From the NCBI GenBank assembly GCA_964557565.1, contig CAZLAH010000001.1:12871-76870 (forward strand): DNA of 64,000 nucleotides, in the 5' to 3' direction. Source of the DNA: UBA5232 sp964557565 (GTDB taxonomy: Bacteria > Patescibacteriota > Dojkabacteria > SC72). A model generated the notes under the pieces. It made no database searches. It saw only the letters and a list, made by a program, of their open reading frames with translations, and was not told the origin of the DNA. Shown piece by piece: positions 26,451 through 35,384 of the stretch. How positions within the stretch are numbered: the first letter of the stretch is position 1; every line of letters starts with the position of its first letter. Both the position numbers and the translations under genes were made by a program.

Positions 26451-27431
26451 ATGATAGAGGTCCAACAAAATAAAAATACAATATTCTTTTCCTTAATTAT
26501 ATATTTATTACTATTCAAAGAATTGGAATTAAAAACTCCAACAAAACTCGCAACAAAAGTTTTCAAAGATTTCGAGAATATAAATGAAACGAAAGAAGCA
26601 AAAGAATTCATAGCAAGGTATAAAGATTCTAATCCATTGAAAATAAACTACCAATATAATCTTCTCTCTCTGTATACAGATTCCACATACTCAATAAAAT
26701 ATAAAAAAGAGTCTAAGATACTTAAAGAAATCCTTAATGATTCTGAATATATAAAACATACAGAAACAATAAAGGAACTATTTCCAAAATTAAATGAATC
26801 TATTAAATTTGATGATTATTATGAAAAAAATATCCTTTCAACTTATCAAGATTTGATAAAAGACATACAAGAAATCTTCAATTTTAATCCTAAAATTTAT
26901 GAAAGTCTTATTTCTTTCTGGAAAATAGCATTTCAACCTGAACTAATCTTTATCCCAAATTTTCTTTCAACAGGAGATTGCTTTGGGTTAAGGAAAGAAA
27001 AAAAATTCTATTCAGTTACTTCTGCTAAGATAAATAAAGATACAGGGGAGAGAGAGTTTTATCCAGCTCATGTTATATCTAATTCTATCCATGAGTTCTC
27101 GCATTCTTTCTTAGATGAGGCAATTAAGTATGAGAATTTAGTTGAAAATATATCTGATTTAGAAAAAGAAAAATACCAGAGAATAATCAATGAAGAAATA
27201 GATCCACAAATTTTGAAAATATACGGAAGTAAATATTTCATCGAATGCTTCGATCGGGCAGCAACTTTGAGGGTAAAAGAAATGGCTGGAGTAAGTAATG
27301 TGAAAGAAAATTATTTTATCGAAGAGAGACAAAGGGGCTATATATTAACAGAACTCTTCTATAAAAATCTTCTTAATAATGAAGATAGCTCACCTGGGAA
27401 AATATACGTTGAAACCTTAAAAAGTATTTGA
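26451..27431 (+). CDS. Putative zinc metallopeptidase (DUF4932-like)
   Basis: A 326-residue protein with an N-terminal hydrophobic stretch (TIFFSLIIYLLLF) that may be an uncleaved anchor. A central HExxH motif lies in SNSIHEFSHSFLDEA near residue 213. A downstream acidic helix (YFIECFDRAATLRVKEMAG) could supply the third zinc ligand. The layout resembles DUF4932-type gluzincins, but the assignment rests on motif position only. Substrate unknown. It ends 2 bp before a convergent gene that also encodes an HExxH protein. Confidence 0.6.
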   Translation: MIEVQQNKNTIFFSLIIYLLLFKELELKTPTKLATKVFKDFENINETKEAKEFIARYKDSNPLKINYQYNLLSLYTDSTYSIKYKKESKILKEILNDSEYIKHTETIKELFPKLNESIKFDDYYEKNILSTYQDLIKDIQEIFNFNPKIYESLISFWKIAFQPELIFIPNFLSTGDCFGLRKEKKFYSVTSAKINKDTGEREFYPAHVISNSIHEFSHSFLDEAIKYENLVENISDLEKEKYQRIINEEIDPQILKIYGSKYFIECFDRAATLRVKEMAGVSNVKENYFIEERQRGYILTELFYKNLLNNEDSSPGKIYVETLKSI

Positions 27432-27433
27432 TC

Positions 27434-27889
27434 CTATCTAACAATCTCTAGCCAATTCTCTTTTAACCACATATCTGCCATATCCTGCTCTTCTATTAAA
27501 TCTCTCTTAATCAATTCCTTCTTAATAATATTCCCTTGATGAGGATTTAAGAACCTCTTCTCTAATGGAGAACTAAAACCATGAGCATAATGACATAACT
27601 CATGAGCTACAGTAGCCCTAACTACATACTCAGGTATATACTCATTCTTGTAATAGCTAGTTACAGTAATTACAGTAACACTCTTGTCATCCTGCACATC
27701 ATAATCATCCCTTTTCTTTCTTAACAATCCCTTTATCCTTGTACCATCTCTTGCCAACTTAATACTCCCTAACTGTCTCTTGGAATACTTCCCAAACTTA
27801 ATAACGACCAAATTCTTCCTTGGTATATCACAAAAATGATTATCCCAAAGATCATAAAGTACTTCTTCTAAATAACTATTATCTCTCAT
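27434..27889 (-). CDS. SprT/M48-like small zincin metallopeptidase
   Basis: A 151-residue protein with the zinc motif VAHELCHYAHGF (HExxH near residue 92). A distal His (NPHQGNIIKKEL, near 117) fits a third ligand as in SprT-like and WLM-type peptidases. No signal peptide is seen, so it is probably cytoplasmic. It has an excellent Shine-Dalgarno (AGGAGGAG, complement of 27897-27904) 7 nt before the ATG, unlike most genes here. Its role may be in proteolysis of DNA-protein crosslinks or general turnover; this is inference. Confidence 0.65.
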   Translation of the reverse strand: MRDNSYLEEVLYDLWDNHFCDIPRKNLVVIKFGKYSKRQLGSIKLARDGTRIKGLLRKKRDDYDVQDDKSVTVITVTSYYKNEYIPEYVVRATVAHELCHYAHGFSSPLEKRFLNPHQGNIIKKELIKRDLIEEQDMADMWLKENWLEIVR

Positions 27890-27911
27890 TCAATAACTCC
27901 TCCTCTCATGT

Positions 27912-27917
27912 TATCAT
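27912..27917 (+). promoter_or_regulatory. -10-like element before the ABC transporter gene
   Basis: TATCAT ends 6 nt before the ATG at 27924 with no Shine-Dalgarno between them; this is the same spacing as other likely leaderless genes in the window. Confidence 0.35.
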
Positions 27918-27923
27918 GTTAAG

Positions 27924-29738
27924 ATGATTCTACAAAAATTCAAACAAAAATTCTCTACATTAACAAAAGTTCTTAAGTTCGTATACGGAAACTACACTGC
28001 AGTTGCAGTAATTAGAGATATCCTTTTTCTTGTATCTACATCTGCAGAAATATATGGAATTACTGTTTTAGGAAAATTCATAGATGCCGCAACAAAGATC
28101 TTTCTAGAATGGAAGACCTTTGATCTTACACAATTCTTTGCCTCCGAAGCGTTTTTGTATTTAGCCCTAATCCTGGCTCTGTATGTCGTTGTTTTAGTTT
28201 GCAACAAAGCAAGAGAATATCTTTACAATGTCATCTCCGAGAAAGTGTGGGAAGATACTCAATACCTCATAATGGGAAAAGTGTCTACTTCGAATCTACA
28301 CGATATTGAGAAAGATGAATTTCAGGACAAGGTCACATATGCTCCCGCATTTTCAATTGTGAGAATAATATCATCATATGACAACTTCTCCATAATTCTT
28401 AGTAGCAGTATTAGACTTCTAAGTGCTGTAATAATAATCTTTAACACAATGGGTCTTTCTGTTCTTTTCTTACTGTTAATTGTATTACCTGAGATTCTTG
28501 CTGTACATTTGAGAAGAAGAAAGATAAGGAGTTACTTAGATAACGAGGTCGGAAGGATACGTTTTCTAAACTATGTTCAAAACATAGCCTTAACAATATC
28601 CAACTTCCTTGAATTAAGAGTAAACAATGTATATTCATACCTAAAAAGAAAATACATTGTTGAGTATGACAAATATGTGGACGGATATCTTGATACCCAA
28701 TTTCGTTTTTACCGAGATAATATATCTACTTTAGTGATTGGTCAGATATTAAAATTTTCATATATCATATATGTTCTGTCAGTTACATTGGTTAAAGGAT
28801 TTTCTTTTGGTAGTTTTAAAGCTCTGTATGACTATGTCGATGTTACATACATGAGTGTTTTTGATATCCTTAATTCTCTCTCCTTGATATCTAATGATTT
28901 GGGATATATTGAAAAATTTTTTGACCTGATGGAATACCAAGGCTTCGGTGACCAAGAACATGGGGATGTTAAATTGGCCAACCATACACCTAAATTAGAA
29001 TTTAAAAATCTCTCTTTTGCATATCCAGATGATCCAAATACAAAGATATTAAAGAATTTAGATGTAGAAGTTAATCCTGGAGAAAAAGTAGCTTTCTTTG
29101 GTGGTGACGGCTCTGGGAAAAGTACTACTGTAAAAATATTGACAGGTTTGTATCCTTTAAAGAATGGAGGATATCTTTTGGATGGTCATCAAACAAAAGA
29201 TTTGGATAGAGGAGAATTGAAAAGAAAGCTTGCAGTTACATTCCAGGACTTTGTAAACTACCATTTCAGTTTGAAAGAAAATGTTGTCATATCTGGTCAA
29301 AGACAAAATGTTGATACTCAATTGTATGAGAGTGTCATCAAGATAGCGGATGTAGATAGATTTAAGAAAGTAATTCATGTCGATGACAGTAGTATTCTTG
29401 GTAAAACATTCTCATCTGGTAAGGATCTTTCTCCAGGATACTGGCAAAGATTAGCTATCGCGAGAATGCTTTACAGAAACAAAAGGATATTCATAATGGA
29501 TGAACCATTTACTTTCATAGATGATGTCTCTGAAGAGAGGATATTGGAGGATATTTTCAATTTCTTAGGTCAAGAAAAGTCTTTGATATATATAACTAGG
29601 AGTACAAAATTTTTAGAGAAGTTTGATAGGATCTACTACTTTGAAAATGGAAAAATCATAGAGTCAGGAACATGGAAAGAGTTGATGAAATTAAAGGGCC
29701 GGTTGTACGAAGAGAGGAAATTACAAAAAGACTCTTAA
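27924..29738 (+). CDS. ABC exporter, fused permease and ATPase
   Basis: About six TM helices in residues 20-310 precede the nucleotide-binding domain. Walker A is GGDGSGKST (about 393-401), the Q-loop VTFQDF, and Walker B RIFIMDEPF (about 522-530). The signature reads LSPGYWQRLA instead of LSGGQ. At the H-loop position the usual His appears replaced (IYITRST where exporters have ISHRLS). Such half-transporters export lipids, peptides or glycans and work as dimers. The gene stands alone between a peptidase and folD. Confidence 0.85.
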   Translation: MILQKFKQKFSTLTKVLKFVYGNYTAVAVIRDILFLVSTSAEIYGITVLGKFIDAATKIFLEWKTFDLTQFFASEAFLYLALILALYVVVLVCNKAREYLYNVISEKVWEDTQYLIMGKVSTSNLHDIEKDEFQDKVTYAPAFSIVRIISSYDNFSIILSSSIRLLSAVIIIFNTMGLSVLFLLLIVLPEILAVHLRRRKIRSYLDNEVGRIRFLNYVQNIALTISNFLELRVNNVYSYLKRKYIVEYDKYVDGYLDTQFRFYRDNISTLVIGQILKFSYIIYVLSVTLVKGFSFGSFKALYDYVDVTYMSVFDILNSLSLISNDLGYIEKFFDLMEYQGFGDQEHGDVKLANHTPKLEFKNLSFAYPDDPNTKILKNLDVEVNPGEKVAFFGGDGSGKSTTVKILTGLYPLKNGGYLLDGHQTKDLDRGELKRKLAVTFQDFVNYHFSLKENVVISGQRQNVDTQLYESVIKIADVDRFKKVIHVDDSSILGKTFSSGKDLSPGYWQRLAIARMLYRNKRIFIMDEPFTFIDDVSEERILEDIFNFLGQEKSLIYITRSTKFLEKFDRIYYFENGKIIESGTWKELMKLKGRLYEERKLQKDS

Positions 29739-29770
29739 AAAAACAAAATATCCTGTAAAATATATACCTA

Positions 29771-30625
29771 ATGGAGATATTAAATGGAAAAAACATATCT
29801 CAGAGGATACTAGATAGTATTTCTGAGGAAGTAAGCAATATTAAACAGAGAGGTGAAAAAATTCCTAGGTTGGATATGATCTTGGTTGGAAATGATTATG
29901 GGAGTATCAAGTATGTAGGAATGAAAGAAAAGACAGCAAAAGAGGTTGGAATTGATGGTAATGTTCATCATCTAGATGCAGAAGTAAATACTTTGGATAT
30001 TGTTAATTTAGTAGAATCTCTTAATAACTCAGAGGAAGTAGATGGATACATGATCCAATTACCCTTACCTGAGCATATCAATACTAATCTTGTACTAGAA
30101 GCAATGTCACCTTTGAAAGATGTAGATGGATTAACACCCACTAATTTAGGAAAGCTATTTCAAAAAGACAGATCATCAATCCCTCCTGCAACACCTTTAG
30201 GTATAATGAAATTATTGGAGGAATATAATATAAAGATATTTGGTAAACATGTAGTAATACTTGGTACAAGTAATATCGTAGGAACACCTTTAGCCGCAAT
30301 GATGTTGGAAAAGAATGCAACTGTTACTCTTTGTAATTCCCATACCGTAGATATTGAGCATATTACAAGAGATGCTGATATCTTAATCTCTGCAACTGGA
30401 AAACCCTTACTCATAAAATCACACTTCCTTAAGAAAGACAGTGTAGTAATTGATGTTGGTTCTAACAAACATCCTGAAACCGGTAAACTAGTTGGTGATG
30501 TAGATTGGAATGATGTTCAGGGAATACCTTCTTACATTACTCCAGTACCAGGCGGTGTTGGTCCAATGACAATAGCTTGTCTCATGCTTAATTTGATGAA
30601 TTGCTACAAGAATGCAAAAAAATAA
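29771..30625 (+). CDS. folD: Methylene-THF dehydrogenase/cyclohydrolase FolD
   Basis: Interconverts 5,10-methylene-, methenyl- and 10-formyl-tetrahydrofolate with NADP. It has the catalytic Lys region GSIKYVGMKEKTAKEVGI, YMIQLPLPEH, the KDVDGLTP motif and the NADP loop VVILGTSNIVGTPLAAM. The C-terminal PVPGGVGPMTIACLMLN is intact. The length of 284 aa is normal. It overlaps glyA by 14 bp, a coupled one-carbon pair. Confidence 0.97.
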   Translation: MEILNGKNISQRILDSISEEVSNIKQRGEKIPRLDMILVGNDYGSIKYVGMKEKTAKEVGIDGNVHHLDAEVNTLDIVNLVESLNNSEEVDGYMIQLPLPEHINTNLVLEAMSPLKDVDGLTPTNLGKLFQKDRSSIPPATPLGIMKLLEEYNIKIFGKHVVILGTSNIVGTPLAAMMLEKNATVTLCNSHTVDIEHITRDADILISATGKPLLIKSHFLKKDSVVIDVGSNKHPETGKLVGDVDWNDVQGIPSYITPVPGGVGPMTIACLMLNLMNCYKNAKK

Positions 30626-31841
30626 AAAGATAGAATCCTTAATCAACGAAGAATCCAAGAGGCAGATAGAAGGTATAGAATTAATTGCATCTGAAAACTA
30701 TGTGAGTGAAGATGTTTTAGAAGCAATGGGTTCCATCCTTACTAATAAATACTCTGAAGGATACCCATTTAAAAGATACTATGGAGGTAATGAATATATA
30801 GATAAGATAGAGCAAGAGGCAATAGATAGAGCAAAAGAGCTTTTTGGTGCAGATCATGTAAATGTTCAACCATATTCTGGATCTCCAGCAAATTTAGCAG
30901 TACATTTAGCATTAGTAGAACCAGGAGACAAGACATTGGGTATGGCACTAGATGCGGGTGGACATCTTACACACGGTTTCAAGGTATCCATATCTGGAAA
31001 GTACTTTGATTCTGCAAGCTATGGTGTGAATGGTGATGGGTATATTGACTATGAAGAGGTTCTAAAGATTGCAAAATCACATAAGCCCAAACTCATATGG
31101 GCTGGCTTCTCTGCATATTCTAGAACCATTGATTGGAATGAGTTTAGAAAAATTGCTGATGAAGTTGGAGCTTACCTTGTAGCGGATATATCCCATGTTG
31201 CAGGATTAGTAGTAGCAGGATTGTATCCATCTCCAGTAGGTATTGCAGATGTAGTCACAACAACCACCCACAAGACGCTCAGAGGCCCTAGGGGAGCCAT
31301 AATCATGTGTAATGAGGAATTAGGGGAAAAGATAGACAAAGCAGTATTCCCAGGATTACAGGGAGGTCCACATAATCATACAACCGCAGGTATTGCTGTT
31401 GCTTTACAAGAAGCGTCTACAAAGGAATTCAAAGAATATGCTATGCAGATAATTGCTAATGCAAAGAAACTTTCAGATGAACTTACCTCAAGAGGATATG
31501 TAATCATATCTGGAGGTACGGATAATCATCTTTTCCTTTTAGATACAGTTAAGTCTTGTAACATGACGGGAGCAGAACTCTCCAACCTTTTGGAAAAAGT
31601 TAATATAACGGTAAACAAGAACGCTATCCCTAATGACAAGAGAAAACCATGGGATCCCTCAGGTATTAGAATTGGTACACCGGCTGTTACAACAAGAGGT
31701 TTGAAAGAAAAGGACATGGAAAAGATAGCAGAATATATAGATAGAGCTGTGAAGAACAAAGATAATGAGAAAGAGTTAGGAAAATTGAAAGAAGAAGTAA
31801 AGATATATATGTCCGACTTTCAAATACCAGGTATAAAATAA
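30612..31841 (+). CDS. glyA: Serine hydroxymethyltransferase GlyA
   Basis: PLP enzyme that converts serine and THF to glycine and 5,10-methylene-THF, the carbon donor for dTMP synthesis. It has ELIASENYVSEDV near the N-terminus, the substrate-binding VNVQPYSGSPANLAV, and the PLP-lysine motif VVTTTTHKTLRGPRGA (near residue 225). The length of 409 aa is typical. It starts inside the end of folD and is followed within 11 bp by the ThyX-like gene. Confidence 0.98.
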   Translation: MQKNKKIESLINEESKRQIEGIELIASENYVSEDVLEAMGSILTNKYSEGYPFKRYYGGNEYIDKIEQEAIDRAKELFGADHVNVQPYSGSPANLAVHLALVEPGDKTLGMALDAGGHLTHGFKVSISGKYFDSASYGVNGDGYIDYEEVLKIAKSHKPKLIWAGFSAYSRTIDWNEFRKIADEVGAYLVADISHVAGLVVAGLYPSPVGIADVVTTTTHKTLRGPRGAIIMCNEELGEKIDKAVFPGLQGGPHNHTTAGIAVALQEASTKEFKEYAMQIIANAKKLSDELTSRGYVIISGGTDNHLFLLDTVKSCNMTGAELSNLLEKVNITVNKNAIPNDKRKPWDPSGIRIGTPAVTTRGLKEKDMEKIAEYIDRAVKNKDNEKELGKLKEEVKIYMSDFQIPGIK

Positions 31842-31852
31842 ATATAGAATAT

Positions 31853-33448
31853 ATGAAATTAAGCTTCAGAAAAGATTTAAACATAGCCTCTCTAACATCG
31901 GAATCTAATTGGAACAAATTCAAAGTTCATACTCTTCTACAAAACTGTGAGACGAAACAACCATCCATAAATGCATATCTTGGAGCAAGATACAGTAGAT
32001 CCTCAGATTCCATACTTGATATTGCAAATGAGATAATAAAAAGTGGTACAGATGCTTCTGAAAGATTAGAAAAGATATTCTCAGGATATGGACATAAATC
32101 AGTTGGAGATATGGCAGATATTTTTGTATGTATAGAAAACATCCCAATATATACAGCAATGAAGATCTTTTACATGACATCTGTAGTATCTGGACAGGAA
32201 AGATCCACTAGGTACCAGAATTTTGAGAATCCAGAATTCGTAAAAATTCCAAGAGAGGTATGTGAAGATCATAATGTAAGGAAAGAATATGAAAGAATAA
32301 TCATGAAGCAAATGAAAGATTACAGAGAACTGCTTAAGGAAACAAAGGATGCTCTTTCAGAGGCTTTTCAAATAAATGAAGAAAGCCAAGATGAAGTATC
32401 TGCGTTGAGATCAAGAAGCTTTGATGTAGCTAGATACCTACTTCCATATGGATTGAACACAAGCTCTGCATATCTAATGTCGGCAAGAAATTGGTCTGAA
32501 ATAATTAGCTATCTCTGTTCTAGTGATACAGTAGTTGAAAATGAGTTGCATACATTGCTAATAAACCTTCTTGGAGACTCTAAATTAGAAGTAAAGGGAT
32601 ATACAAGAGAAGCGGATGGTCTTCTTCGACATACTGATGCAAATTGTTGTAGAAAGGTTTCCACTAGAAGCGTCTTAGAATATATGAAGAAAGGATTAAG
32701 CATGGAGCAGTTAACAGAGTTACCTGAAAATGAATGGGAATCTGTAAATGTAACATACTCTCCTGATTGTACTGAAACTCTTATCTCTCACTACGAATTA
32801 CTTCTTAATCCTCTTGGATCCAAAGAGGAATTTGAATTTACCGAAGAGGATCAGGAAAATATTGGTAATATTCTTTTTGAAAAGCATGATCATCACAATT
32901 TACTTGGTAATATAGGGCAATCAGGAGCAATAAAGGTTTCTGGTTTTGCATCTTTGGGAACACTGAAGGATTTAAATAGACATAGAAGTTTGGAAAGGTT
33001 CATACCTCTTTTTCATGATGAAATAGATATGGATCAAGAACTAAATAGAAGAAATGATAGTTGCTTTTTTCTTTGTGACTATCTTGATATACCAAGTCTT
33101 TCTAAATTGAGGGGAAAATATTCAGAGAAATTAGAAGAGACATATAAAATGATAAAAGAGTGGAGAGAGAAGCATAGGGATATTCTCTCAAAAGAAGTAT
33201 GTGATGAATTTACAAAATATCTTCTACCTCACGCTCATAGTACAAAGTATGTATTCTATGGTTCTTTTGATGATTATCAATATATTGTTAATCTCCGAAC
33301 TAGAAATGGAGGTCATATCGCATACAGGAAATTGACGTATGAATGGTTAAGGAAATTAGCAAACAAAGACTTTGTGTGGAGGCCGTTATTAAAGAAAATA
33401 GTGGAGCCTAAGATAGATGATAAGCATCAATTTATTGATAGAAGTTAA
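31853..33448 (+). CDS. Tandem ThyX-like (FAD-dependent thymidylate synthase family) protein
   Basis: Flavin-dependent thymidylate synthases have about 220-250 residues and the motif RHRxxSxNExSxRY. This 531-residue protein contains two ThyX-like halves. Half 1 (about 1-265) keeps the distal part of the motif (SGQERSTRYQ, 113-122) plus YLLPYGLNTSSAYLMSARNW. Half 2 (about 300-520) keeps the proximal RHR (NRHRSLERF, 375-383) and a late Asn-Leu-Arg segment (IVNLRTRNGGHIAYRKL). Neither half has the whole motif, so a composite active site is possible. The neighbours folD, glyA and dcd support a role in dTMP synthesis. Confidence 0.72.
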   Translation: MKLSFRKDLNIASLTSESNWNKFKVHTLLQNCETKQPSINAYLGARYSRSSDSILDIANEIIKSGTDASERLEKIFSGYGHKSVGDMADIFVCIENIPIYTAMKIFYMTSVVSGQERSTRYQNFENPEFVKIPREVCEDHNVRKEYERIIMKQMKDYRELLKETKDALSEAFQINEESQDEVSALRSRSFDVARYLLPYGLNTSSAYLMSARNWSEIISYLCSSDTVVENELHTLLINLLGDSKLEVKGYTREADGLLRHTDANCCRKVSTRSVLEYMKKGLSMEQLTELPENEWESVNVTYSPDCTETLISHYELLLNPLGSKEEFEFTEEDQENIGNILFEKHDHHNLLGNIGQSGAIKVSGFASLGTLKDLNRHRSLERFIPLFHDEIDMDQELNRRNDSCFFLCDYLDIPSLSKLRGKYSEKLEETYKMIKEWREKHRDILSKEVCDEFTKYLLPHAHSTKYVFYGSFDDYQYIVNLRTRNGGHIAYRKLTYEWLRKLANKDFVWRPLLKKIVEPKIDDKHQFIDRS

Positions 33449-33465
33449 ATTATTATTCAAACAAA

Positions 33466-34032
33466 ATGATACTTTCAGATAAAAGTATAAAAGAGAAGAT
33501 TAAGAAAGGTAGTATAACTATAAAGCCTTTTAAGGAAGAATTCCTTCAGCCTGCTTCGTATGATTTACATTTAGATAAGTATTTTCTTGTATTCAATAAA
33601 GAAGAGATAGGTATATTAGATGTTAAAGAGAAGCCTAAGAAATTAATGAGAGAGATAGTAGCAAATGAAAAGGATGGATTCATAATTCATCCAGGAGAAT
33701 TTGTATTAGCAAATATAGTTGAAGTAACAGGTGTAGATAATATGCATGTTGGTAGGTTAGAGGGTAAAAGCTCTTTAGGAAGAATAGGGCTAATCATTCA
33801 TGCTACAGCAGGTTTCCTAGATCCAGGTAACAAGCTTCGATTAACATTAGAACTAGCTAATGTCTCTCCAATACCAATAAAGATATATCCTGGTATGAAG
33901 ATTGCACAAATAGCTTTCGAAGAGCTTACTACAGAGTGTGAAAGGCCATATGGGTCATCAGAGCTAAATAGCAAGTATGTAGGTGACACAAAGGTCAAAG
34001 AAAGCCAAATGTGGAAGAATTTTTCTAAATAA
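33466..34032 (+). CDS. dcd: dCTP deaminase (Dcd/DUT family)
   Basis: Deaminates dCTP to dUTP, and in bifunctional members continues to dUMP. It has MILSDKSIKEKIKKG at the N-terminus, LQPASYDLHL, and the core EGKSSLGRIGLIIHATAGFLDPG with the catalytic Glu region. The length of 188 aa is typical. Its position after the ThyX-like gene gives a dCTP to dUMP to dTMP route. Whether it is mono- or bifunctional cannot be read from sequence. Confidence 0.93.
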   Translation: MILSDKSIKEKIKKGSITIKPFKEEFLQPASYDLHLDKYFLVFNKEEIGILDVKEKPKKLMREIVANEKDGFIIHPGEFVLANIVEVTGVDNMHVGRLEGKSSLGRIGLIIHATAGFLDPGNKLRLTLELANVSPIPIKIYPGMKIAQIAFEELTTECERPYGSSELNSKYVGDTKVKESQMWKNFSK

Positions 34033-34040
34033 AAACTCTC

Positions 34041-35264
34041 CTACATTTGAGGAGGTACAGGAGGAAGTTCTTCTTCTGGTTGCTGTACTGGTGGTGTTAC
34101 AGGAGTATTCTCTACGACCGGTTGTGTGACAGAAGTCTCTTCAGCCATCTGACCTGCAGGAATCTGTTGTATCTCGTTATTTACTAATTGTTGTAGATCT
34201 ATTGCTTTCTCTTCGACATTTATAGTCTCAGGAGCACTAGTTACAGGAACTTCTGGAGCTATGTTCTCATTCATTACAGGTATAGCCTCTGGTAGGTTGT
34301 TGTTTGTCATTGGAGTTGAAAGAGGTGTTTCCATAGGACTTTCCATAACTGGAGGATTTGCAACAGGAGCAGCTTCTACAACAGGAGGTACAGTAGGAAT
34401 ATCCATCTTTACCTCAGGTTCGCTCTCTTTAGCTATTAAATCCTTAAGATCATTTTGTTCCATACTCTGTTCTACAGGTGCTTGCATAGGAGGAGTTTCT
34501 ACAGGAGTAGCAGTTACATTGTTTGAATTAACCATATCTTTTAAAGTAGGTTCTTTGGTAACTGTTTGTGTTTCAGTATTGCTCTCAACAGTTGGCTCTG
34601 TTTGAGGAGTTGTTTCTACAACATTGTCATCTTTCTTTCTAGTAAGAAGAACGCCAACAATACTTATTAGCAGAATTACAGAACCTCCAAGAAGTATGTA
34701 TGGCAAATACTCCATTATATCAATACCAAAAAATGTTGAACTACTAGATGATGTATCGTTTGTATTTGTAGAAACCAAAGCAACATCTTCTGTTGTACTC
34801 TCTGTTTCTGTCTCTGTAGTTGTAGTTTCCTCTGTTGTGGTTACAACCTCTCCAACATTAACTACAGTTCCTAATGTTGCATCACCCAAATCAACTGTAT
34901 CTTCTACAACTGTTATACTGTAATCTTCACTCTCTGTAGTAAATATAATGTTAGCGACGATACCCTCTACTACAGTAGCCTCATCGAAAGTACATAGAAA
35001 ATCAATTGAAGCAGCATCAATAGTAGGGGTAAATTCGCTACATACGACAGTACCACTATTTACTTCTGAAAATGTTATATCTTCTGATCCTTCTATTGTA
35101 AGTTGAATACCTTCTAAGGCATCAGTTCCTGAGTCTATTGTTAATGAGGCACTTTTGATAGTAGTTGTAGACTTATCCGCTAAGGTAATATCAACAGCTG
35201 CGAGAACTCTCAAAGGTAGTAAAAAGAATGAAAGCAAAAGGACAGAGAGAAATACTTTTTTCAT
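34041..35264 (-). CDS. Surface protein: signal peptide, cohesin-like domain, TM helix and long Pro-rich cytoplasmic tail
   Basis: A cleavable-looking signal peptide (KKVFLSVLLLSFFLLPLRVLAA) is followed by a beta-rich cohesin-like domain (about 24-140). A Thr/Glu/Ser-rich stalk (140-178) leads to a TM helix (about 186-207). The last 200 residues are cytoplasmic, rich in Pro, Val, Glu and Thr, and contain three related short motifs: LKDMV (241-245), LKDLI (273-277) and LQQLV (357-361). No known family fits the whole protein. It diverges from the Lon-like gene, and its tail resembles that of the protein at 54171-56207. Confidence 0.65.
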   Translation of the reverse strand: MKKVFLSVLLLSFFLLPLRVLAAVDITLADKSTTTIKSASLTIDSGTDALEGIQLTIEGSEDITFSEVNSGTVVCSEFTPTIDAASIDFLCTFDEATVVEGIVANIIFTTESEDYSITVVEDTVDLGDATLGTVVNVGEVVTTTEETTTTETETESTTEDVALVSTNTNDTSSSSSTFFGIDIMEYLPYILLGGSVILLISIVGVLLTRKKDDNVVETTPQTEPTVESNTETQTVTKEPTLKDMVNSNNVTATPVETPPMQAPVEQSMEQNDLKDLIAKESEPEVKMDIPTVPPVVEAAPVANPPVMESPMETPLSTPMTNNNLPEAIPVMNENIAPEVPVTSAPETINVEEKAIDLQQLVNNEIQQIPAGQMAEETSVTQPVVENTPVTPPVQQPEEELPPVPPQM

Positions 35265-35331
35265 AGTTTGGACAGTTTATATTATTCACATTTAGATTAT
35301 CATTTGTAATACATCATGTCAAAACAAATAT

Positions 35332-35360
35332 TTGACTTAAAGTAGTAAGAAATATACACT
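35332..35360 (+). promoter_or_regulatory. Promoter of the Lon-like ATPase gene
   Basis: TTGACT (35332-35337), 17 bp, TACACT (35355-35360). The predicted start near 35367 gives a leader of about 18 nt. Confidence 0.7.
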
Positions 35361-35384
35361 TGTATATACATTTAAAACTGCCTT

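Noticed and set aside
34033..34060. Possible terminator between dcd and the convergent gene (CTCCT ... AGGAG)
   Set aside because: The stem is only 5 bp, lies within coding sequence and has no T-run.
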